DNA of 64,000 nt from Lineus longissimus. Taxonomy: Eukaryota; Nemertea; Pilidiophora; Heteronemertea; Lineidae. The notes beneath the pieces are model-generated. The model was not told the DNA's origin. It did no database searches and worked only from the letters and a program-made list of their open reading frames with translations. The stretch spans positions 12,338,001 to 12,402,000 of the forward strand of contig NC_088312.1 of assembly GCF_910592395.1 (NCBI RefSeq), given 5' to 3'. This document shows, piece after piece, positions 57,850 through 64,000 of the stretch. A program made the translations under genes and the position numbers. Each line of letters starts with the position of its first letter. Within the stretch, counting starts at the first letter, position 1.

Positions 57850-60435
57850 TTAGCCGTTTTGGACCATTGCGCCCCCGACTGGCCATTCCGGATCCTCCAT
57901 TACGACCCCTGGTGGACGTCTCAATGCAAAGACGAGATTCTTCCAGAACAGATCGACTCCTTCCTCACCCTGCGGCCACGCGATGTACGTTTTGGTGCGC
58001 ATGAGCATGCGCATGGTCCTTGTCATATTTCCCTCTACAACTTCCCCGATTCGGATCAAGATGAGCACATCGCGGTTGTCTTCGAACAATTTGTGTTGCG
58101 CAAGACTCATCTCGAGCTGACACCATTGAGACTTGGCAAAGTTGTCGCTGAGGACGAGGATGGTTTTCCTGCTTTGATCAATGGACATGATAATGTTGTC
58201 CACGATATCCTCGCCAACAGTGAAATCTCTGTCATGGAGACAAATCTGGTAGCCGGCTTCATCCTCCAACTTTGGTCGCAGCACTCGCAATACCCATGCC
58301 GCGTCTTCCTTGTTGTAGGAAACAAACGTGTCGTACTTAAAGCTGCGGCCTTCATTGAGAGCTTCATAGCCGCGCCATCTTGCCCGGACCAGCATGCAGC
58401 AATACCGGATGTAGCCTCGATATCGCACCGAGACTGTTATTGCGACGACGATCAGGATCACCAGTGGGACGAGAGCAGAAGGAAGAATGATAGGGAGCAG
58501 GTTACGACAATCCTTCTCGAAGTTAAACAGTGGAGTGCCTTTGTAGGATGCGGGAGAGAAGCAGTGGGTTTGGTCCAGACCTCTCACCGTTGCCGACCGG
58601 CTTGCACTTCTGAGCCAACTTGAAAACGGCACGAGGCTGCAGTTGCAAGCGAACGGATTATTATCCAATCTAAACATCGACAGTGTATCAAATTTCGTTA
58701 TAAACTGTTCCGGAATCAATTCGATTTTGTTGTTTAACAGCGACAATGTTCTTAAATGTTTGAGCTGCAATATTTCGTGTGGTATCTCCTGTATGCTGAT
58801 TTTGTCAAGAAGGAGAATCTTTAAAGACGTCACATTACGCAATATATCCTTTAGCTGACTCAGCGTTATTTTACCAGAACCAATTTGAAGACACTGAAGT
58901 TCAGTTTTGTTGATGAATAACCAGCGCCAGTTGATGTCATCTGATCCCGTTGTCCAGAATTGTTGAAGTTTGTTCAAATCTGCGATCGGAGAGAGTCCGT
59001 AATAATCGAAATCATTTTCCACAAGATCTAAACCTCTTAACTGTTTTGGCAGGGAATTCCGGCCGAGTCTCTTCATCTTGTTGGCCCCTAAAGACAGTTG
59101 GCTGAGATTGGTCAAGTTCCTAAAAGCGTTTTTTGGTAACTCAACAATCTTGTTTTGTTTCAGGGTCAAGGTCTGCAACCGATATAAACATATTGTGTCT
59201 TCCTCTTCTACGGTCCTGATATCGTTCTCAACCAAATGAAGATATACCAAATGTTTGATGTTGAGACATGAACCATTCACCTTGAAGTTTGGAAACCTAG
59301 TTAATCCGTTCTGGCTTAGATGGAGTGAAACGACCTTTTCCACCGCTGCGACGAACGTCAAATCCTCCGGTGGTATCCTATTACCAGTCAAATCTAGGTT
59401 TAAGTAGCCTAGAAAGTTACCCAGGGCGAGTTTAGACAGACCAGTTATGTTGCCGCGTCTAAGTATCAGTTCTTTCAGCTTATTCTTTGCCAAACAGCTG
59501 AAATAATCGTCCCCGATATATCCAATCTTGTTCCCACTCGCATCTATATTCTCGATCACCCTCGGATCCAGGAAACACATTATCTTTTTCACTTCTCCGT
59601 TGGGAAGATTGTTATTGCTGATATCGATCTTTTTGAGCTTCATTCCGCGGATGAATTCGAGAGCAGCAGATTCGGTTATATTAGAACCAACAACATACAG
59701 TGTTTCCAAATTTTTCACACGTGCGAGAGACTTTAGGCTCGCGACGTCTGAGAAGTTGTTTTGATTCAAATGAAGTGAGAGGCCCCGCCGTCGAGATCGA
59801 AGGCATTCAGCCATCTGTGTGGGAATACGGCGAAGTCCGAGGGCGGTGAAGTCAACAGAGTGCAGTTGAGACGGGTCAAGCGAACAGACGGCATCCACAA
59901 TCTGGTTCATCGGGATTTTGTTTGAATTGTGTGTGAATGCCAGTACCTCTGGCCTCAGACCCTTCCAAATGCCGCTTTCGAGGTCGCGAAGGTTGCAATT
60001 CCTGAAGGCAATTTTTGTTGCATTCCGAATGTTTTTAAAGAAATCTTTGGTCAGCGAAGTTCTGCCAATACTAATAAGACTGAGCGAAATAAGACTCGAA
60101 TCTGATTGGAAAAAGTCGCCACTGATTTCGACCTGCTTATATGACTTGATTGCAAAGTCAAACACGTGATTGTGAAGCTGGCCAGCATCCGTCAACGTCA
60201 AAGTCTTGTCCTGTCCTCCATAGAGGCTAACCCCGCTAACCCACGACGGTATATTAGGCATCGTTGAAATGTTAAAGCAGGAGAGAGAATTTTTTTTAAA
60301 GTCACAATTACACCTGAGTACATCTGGACATCTGCGTCCTGAAGGAGGGTGACGTTTGCCATGAGCGATGCCGATGAAGAGAGCCGTACCAAGAATTAGG
60401 ACAATTCTAAGAAAGCCGGGAATATCCGAACCCAT
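57850..60435 (-). CDS. Toll-like receptor, single LRRCT (vertebrate-like layout), complete
   Basis: An 861-codon single-exon gene. The frame opens earlier, but at GTG; the first ATG (60435, context AAGAATGG) precedes a signal peptide (1-26). A Cys-rich N-cap (Cys36, 42, 44, 53) leads into many leucine-rich repeats (about 60-590), then one C-cap (NPFACNC at 593, last Cys 642), a membrane helix (646-670) and a cytoplasmic TIR domain (700-839). TIR box 1 is YDTFVSYN, box 2 is CLHDRDFTVGEDI and box 3 is FW. TIR domains recruit adaptors such as MyD88 to activate NF-kB-type signalling. The proline usual in the BB loop (RDFxPG) is valine here (residue 740). With one cysteine cluster beside the membrane it is the single-cluster type. 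Ligand unknown. Confidence 0.96.
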   Translation of the reverse strand: MGSDIPGFLRIVLILGTALFIGIAHGKRHPPSGRRCPDVLRCNCDFKKNSLSCFNISTMPNIPSWVSGVSLYGGQDKTLTLTDAGQLHNHVFDFAIKSYKQVEISGDFFQSDSSLISLSLISIGRTSLTKDFFKNIRNATKIAFRNCNLRDLESGIWKGLRPEVLAFTHNSNKIPMNQIVDAVCSLDPSQLHSVDFTALGLRRIPTQMAECLRSRRRGLSLHLNQNNFSDVASLKSLARVKNLETLYVVGSNITESAALEFIRGMKLKKIDISNNNLPNGEVKKIMCFLDPRVIENIDASGNKIGYIGDDYFSCLAKNKLKELILRRGNITGLSKLALGNFLGYLNLDLTGNRIPPEDLTFVAAVEKVVSLHLSQNGLTRFPNFKVNGSCLNIKHLVYLHLVENDIRTVEEEDTICLYRLQTLTLKQNKIVELPKNAFRNLTNLSQLSLGANKMKRLGRNSLPKQLRGLDLVENDFDYYGLSPIADLNKLQQFWTTGSDDINWRWLFINKTELQCLQIGSGKITLSQLKDILRNVTSLKILLLDKISIQEIPHEILQLKHLRTLSLLNNKIELIPEQFITKFDTLSMFRLDNNPFACNCSLVPFSSWLRSASRSATVRGLDQTHCFSPASYKGTPLFNFEKDCRNLLPIILPSALVPLVILIVVAITVSVRYRGYIRYCCMLVRARWRGYEALNEGRSFKYDTFVSYNKEDAAWVLRVLRPKLEDEAGYQICLHDRDFTVGEDIVDNIIMSIDQSRKTILVLSDNFAKSQWCQLEMSLAQHKLFEDNRDVLILIRIGEVVEGNMTRTMRMLMRTKTYIAWPQGEEGVDLFWKNLVFALRRPPGVVMEDPEWPVGGAMVQNG

Positions 60436-60465
60436 TCTTGAGACTAACAGCCACTTCAGATGATT

Positions 60466-60497
60466 CACGTGATGACGTCAGAGCAAAGCGTCACGTG
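60466..60497. promoter_or_regulatory. CRE flanked by two E-boxes upstream of the TLR start
   Basis: CACGTG (60466-60471), TGACGTCA (60473-60480) and CACGTG (60492-60497) lie 31-62 bp upstream of the TLR ATG. Full CREB/ATF and USF/MYC-type sites this dense suggest a promoter-proximal element, although they could also sit in a 5' UTR. Confidence 0.45.
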
Positions 60498-60647
60498 ACT
60501 TGATGTGATTTTCTTTTCATCACAATCGCTAGCATGGTGACATCAGAAACGGGCGTATGATTCGTGACGTACGGTTACTTCTTAAATCTGAAAAAGTAAT
60601 GGAACCATTCTTTAACGGGATTACTAATAGCAGGCTTGTTATGTATT

Positions 60648-61153
60648 AAAGGTTATTGTTGAGTCTCCTACCTTGTTGTGGTGTTACAGCTTGCGCACTT
60701 CAATGACCCGGAGGCCTATGCTGGCTGGAGCGAAAACTCGTCGTAGGTTCAACCATGCCAGGCAGGTTCATGGATAGAAGTCAGACGAAAACCAGACTCC
60801 TGGTCCTCTAGGTTGTGGGTTGTGCACAGGGTTAACAACCCTGCCACATAAAAAACTATATTGTTACGGAAACCACTACGCGAAACAATAATGTAACACG
60901 GGACCTGAGAACTTCCAGCTCTAGGAGCAGGATGACCGGTTATGATAAAAGCCCACAGAGGGAAGTTAGGATCGCGAAGGGAAGTTTTCTGTGACCCAAA
61001 TCAACGACCCAAGTCGGATGTTGGAACGTCCGCGCAATGTATGAGGCATCTAAAAGACCGCGCAGGTAAAAGTCACCTCTAGTGGAGGAGGACTGTGGCT
61101 GAAACGCAAGGGGCTGACATGGGACGAGGCACAACGGGCAGCAAGAGACAAAG
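60648..61153 (+). mobile_element. Internally deleted RTE-type LINE between 18-bp direct repeats
   Basis: The left part holds a 5' region that I recognise from RTE-type LINEs (CTTGCGCACTTCAATGACCC, GGTTCAACCATGCC, GTTAACAACCCTGCC). It then has VGCWNVRAMYEASKR at about 61015-61059, the start of an AP-endonuclease domain (usual form GTWNVRTLY). After a short gap and a stop it jumps to KRKGLTWDEAQRAARDK (61099-61152), the C-terminal signature of the same polyprotein. Most of the endonuclease and the whole reverse transcriptase are missing. GCAGGCTTGTTATGTATT occurs exactly at 60630-60647 and 61154-61171, a probable target-site duplication. Confidence 0.7.
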
Positions 61154-61171
61154 GCAGGCTTGTTATGTATT

Positions 61172-61984
61172 GAAAATCATACGTTTGGGATGCAATCAAT
61201 GTTGCCAAGGCACAGTTTTCGTTCGAAGAACTCATTTGCTCGGCAGACTAAAAATATCTAAATCCTCCAAAAGAGGCTCCTATAATCTCAAAGAACTGGG
61301 AAAATTAGCCGGCATTTTCTATGTTCACCCAGAGTCTTTACATAAACTCTCAAATCGTCTAAGCGAGCTTCCACATCACTCACTTGTCACAATTTACGAA
61401 GACAGATTCTTTGTTTTCGTGCACGTAATCTGTTCAAGTATAAAGTATTCGTAATCGTAGTTCGTGAGCTATGCGGAACACCTACAGTCTGAAAGCGATT
61501 TTGCTTGTATCGCACACAGCGCTTCCAACATCGCAGAGCAAAAGCTTTTGTTAGTTGCAGCACAGGCCACGGAATCAGCATCCAGGCACCAATTGTTTTC
61601 AATATACGAAATTTTGTATACGACATAGGAGTAAAAAAGCGTGATCTCAGGATGCAGAACCAAGGGACAGTAATGGGTTAAAAAGATTGTAAAATGCCCA
61701 TGAAGGGTTAAGGTAAACGACAGAGAAGGAATCCACGGAGGTTCTGAGATCTCTGTGGCCTTTTTCCTCCCCCGTCTGCCTGAACCCTTCTACACTGTGT
61801 TGACCCCTTAATGACACTTGATTCAGTGGCCTGTGGTTGTACTGAAGCATAAAATACAAATTTAATCTACCTAAGCCATGACGCTCTCAGCAGAAAACTA
61901 GCCAGAGCAGTACGGTACTAGGAATCAGGGGACGTATTGCGAAATTTTGCATATGCCACATACTGCAGCTTCAGCTAAGAGGCT
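61172..61984. other. Intergenic stretch without recognised feature
   Basis: Several short frames on both strands (for example 61095-61454, which overlaps the LINE end) have no coding signature. Confidence 0.35.
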
Positions 61985-62225
61985 CCGCAAAGGGCGATTA
62001 GCAACCTGCGAAACCTATCGCTGCGATGAGCGATAAACGATCGTTCGTCTCCGGGTAAAACCGTTCGTCGCTGGGTTTGATCGTAATCGTAGGTCGCATC
62101 GATGACCAATTCTTGTAGGAGCTACCTTGGATGACTACTGCAAACGAATGCTTTTTGTCTCATGCTACAATTTTATCGCATATCGCTGCAACGAAAAATT
62201 TCGCTCATTTGCGGGGCGCTTATTA
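61985..62225. repeat. Dispersed inverted-repeat element (TAAGCGCCCCGCAAA family)
   Basis: The left end CTAAGAGGCTCCGCAAAGGG and right end TTTGCGGGGCGCTTA are imperfect inverted relatives. The interior is rich in CGATCGTTCG and ATCGCTGC words. Relatives occur at 53790-53885 and, more weakly, at 24060-24265. Confidence 0.5.
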
Positions 62226-62741
62226 CTCACCTTCGCGTTTCTGTGTTCGCCCAAAGAATGACAAATTCGAATAGATAAACTATCTAGCAGGCCTGACCTA
62301 TAGATATGAAAATAGAGATGATGGGGCATTTACCGTAGGAAATCTCCATAGGCCACTCTACCATTGTAAACCCACCAATGCTGTTTCTCTATAGACATTC
62401 ATGCTCTACAAATCATACATGAATCCTTTACAAAAGAACATGGATATCATAAATGTATTTATAATGATATTTGTACGCGGTCAACTCATGTTCAGACTGA
62501 TATTTGCGGAAAACCCTACAACTTCATTTCAAATAAAGATGTGAGTCATTCGGGTTTTCCTGCATGAAGCATTTTGTGATAAGGATAGACATGTGTCCGT
62601 AATACAAATTACTTTATAGAATCATTTCATGTGCGTGACACGCTGTTAGAAGTTTTTCCATTACGTCAGGGAATTTGTCTTCCTTGGTCATGGTTTAACA
62701 AGTTCTCCGTTTCCATTTGCCCGAACACCCGGAAACAGTTA

Positions 62742-63332
62742 AAAAGCCTGATGATCACAACACAATACTATTAAACAGCCTGACAACATCACCAATCAAT
62801 TAATTAAAATAGCTTGACCACATCACAAATCAATCAAAATAACTTTACTACAACACAAACAATAAAATAGCTTGAACTCATCACAAACAATTAAATAGCT
62901 TGAACTCATCAAAAACAATTAAATAGCTTGACCACATCACACATCAATTAAATGGCTTGACCACAACACAAAACATTTAATAGCTTGACCACATCACACA
63001 TCAATTAAATGGCTTGACCACAACACAAAACATTTAATAGCTTGACCACATCACACATCAATTAAATGGCTTGACCACAACACAAACAATTAAATAGCTT
63101 GACCACATCGCAAACTATTAAATTAATGGACTGACCACAACACAAGACCACATCACAAACAATGAAATTGCCTGATCACATCACAAACAATAACAATAAC
63201 TTGGCCACAACACAAAAAATTAAACAGCCGGGCCAAACACAAAACAAATAAATAGGCTGACCACACCACAAACAATTGAATAGCTTGACCACATAACAAA
63301 ACCATTAAACAGCCTGACCACATCACAAAACT
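62742..63332. repeat. ~28-bp minisatellite, about 18-20 units
   Basis: The unit reads about AATTAAATAGCTTGACC + ACATCACAAAC with drift. In the middle a 58-bp higher-order form (ATAGCTTGACCACATCACAC plus ATGGCTTGACCACAACACAA) repeats about three times. Confidence 0.85.
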
Positions 63333-63907
63333 ACTCTAATCTCCCACTTACCTGTCCCATTTCCAAACCCTATCGCAAGTGATTAAGTCCGAATATTGCT
63401 AATTTTGGTTGGGGCAGAGCTCAATTTATGGAACAGCCTGGAGTAGTGACATGACAATGGACACTGTAAGGCTTTCCGACAATCTTGCCTAGTCACGTAG
63501 TCGTTTACGTGTACTGCGGCTGGGCGACCGGGGCAATTAGGGTAACGGTTTCGTAACAGCTCAAGATCACTGTGGCGATTCGTTCACCATTTAACACACT
63601 GTATTTACACAATGGGAGCTACTACAACCGATCAATTGCCCAATGGAATAAGGGTGATTATAGAAGAGTCCTGGCTATTCTGCAGTTAAGCAGTGAAGTG
63701 GTCTAGGAACACCCACAAGGAGTCTTTAAACTGTGATCGGGCCTGATTGTTGATTTCATCACCTGTAGTTAAAAAGAGTGGCCTCGTCTTTGACATGGAA
63801 GGGTAAAGTCACTAGATTGGAACTGGGACGAAAGAACAGGGTGATCTACTGCCTGATAATGGGCATTAAAGAAAAAATTGAACAGAAGATTAACATTCTG
63901 ATAAGGT
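63333..63907. other. 3' flank of the gene entering from the right
   Basis: No feature is seen apart from the presumed downstream flank of the minus-strand gene ending at 63909. Confidence 0.4.
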
Positions 63908-63913
63908 TTTATT
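63908..63913 (-). terminator. Polyadenylation signal overlapping the stop codon
   Basis: The minus strand reads GATGAATAAAACC: the stop TAA (63909-63911) lies inside AATAAA. If used, the 3' UTR would be only about 15-30 nt. Confidence 0.4.
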
Positions 63914-64000
63914 CATCATGAAAGTCAACATCAGCGTCATCAGGGTCAAACTCAAGCTCATCATTAACCTCTTCAAGTTCCCCATCTGCTGGATGCGGGA
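63909..64000 (-). CDS. 3' end of an unidentified gene with a highly acidic C-terminus (partial)
   Basis: The minus strand from the window edge reads 29 codons to TAA. The tail contains PADGELEEVNDELEFDPDDA and ends DVDFHDE. The composition (Asp/Glu in more than half of positions, regular GAT/GAC and GAG/GAA codons) is typical of an acidic protein tail and unlikely by chance in this AT-rich region. The gene continues beyond the window, so the family cannot be identified. Phase: two bases precede the first full codon at the edge. Confidence 0.6.
   Translation of the reverse strand, partial: PHPADGELEEVNDELEFDPDDADVDFHDE

Noticed and set aside
57826-58623. 265-codon plus-strand open frame
   Set aside because: It is antisense to the TIR domain of the TLR gene. 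The minus-strand frame has a complete domain structure, while this one has none.
60436-60468. N-terminal extension of the TLR to 872 residues
   Set aside because: The extension begins at GTG, not ATG, and the signal peptide starts right after the ATG at 60435.
62742-63332. CRISPR-like short repeats
   Set aside because: A simple ~28-bp minisatellite without spacers.

Overview
This is animal nuclear DNA, most likely from a marine invertebrate bilaterian. The genes have introns and metazoan domain architectures (Toll-like receptor, BIR protein, TENT5 polymerase). Intergenic DNA is AT-rich, full of short inverted-repeat elements, and carries the TAGGCCTA and TACATGTA words that are frequent in echinoderm, hemichordate, amphioxus and mollusc genomes. 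I cannot name the phylum. Nothing looks bacterial, organellar or viral. || Layout: 0.9-1.0 kb, a likely terminal exon (minus). 1.25-1.8 kb, a Mutator-like foldback element. 2.6-3.2 kb, a decayed tandem unit encoding a hydrophobic segment. 3.8-4.7 kb, the last exon of a RING-less BIR/IAP-type protein (minus). 5.4-8.1 kb, a weak exon candidate, nested inverted-repeat elements and minisatellites. 8.2-9.5 kb, an intronless secreted LRR/Ig-like protein with a GPI-type tail (minus). 11.0-14.1 kb, a minisatellite, a second Mutator-like foldback beside an exon-like ORF, and several small inverted repeats. 14-29 kb, a gene-poor AT-rich stretch with a few small elements. 29.3-30.5 kb, TENT5/FAM46 (minus). 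32-48 kb, dispersed repeats, small palindromes, a doubtful exon, a LINE trace, a 54-bp minisatellite, a promoter-like block and a tRNA-derived SINE. 49.6-52.0 kb, a 2.3-kb palindrome whose arms carry minisatellite arrays. 56.2-57.4 kb, a second foldback built from an 82-bp repeat. 57.9-60.4 kb, a complete single-exon Toll-like receptor (minus). 60.6-61.2 kb, an internally deleted RTE-type LINE between 18-bp direct repeats. 62.7-63.3 kb, a minisatellite. 63.9-64.0 kb, the 3' end of another minus-strand gene. || All supported genes lie on the minus strand. Three belong to families used in innate immunity or cell death (Toll-like receptor, LRR/Ig-like surface protein, BIR protein); whether they are functionally linked cannot be told from sequence. 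Several long open frames begin at GTG in this window, so starts were moved to the first ATG that precedes a signal peptide or follows a splice acceptor. The most unusual content is structural: two large foldbacks with tandem arrays inside their arms, and a pair of Mutator-like foldbacks with 9-bp target duplications.
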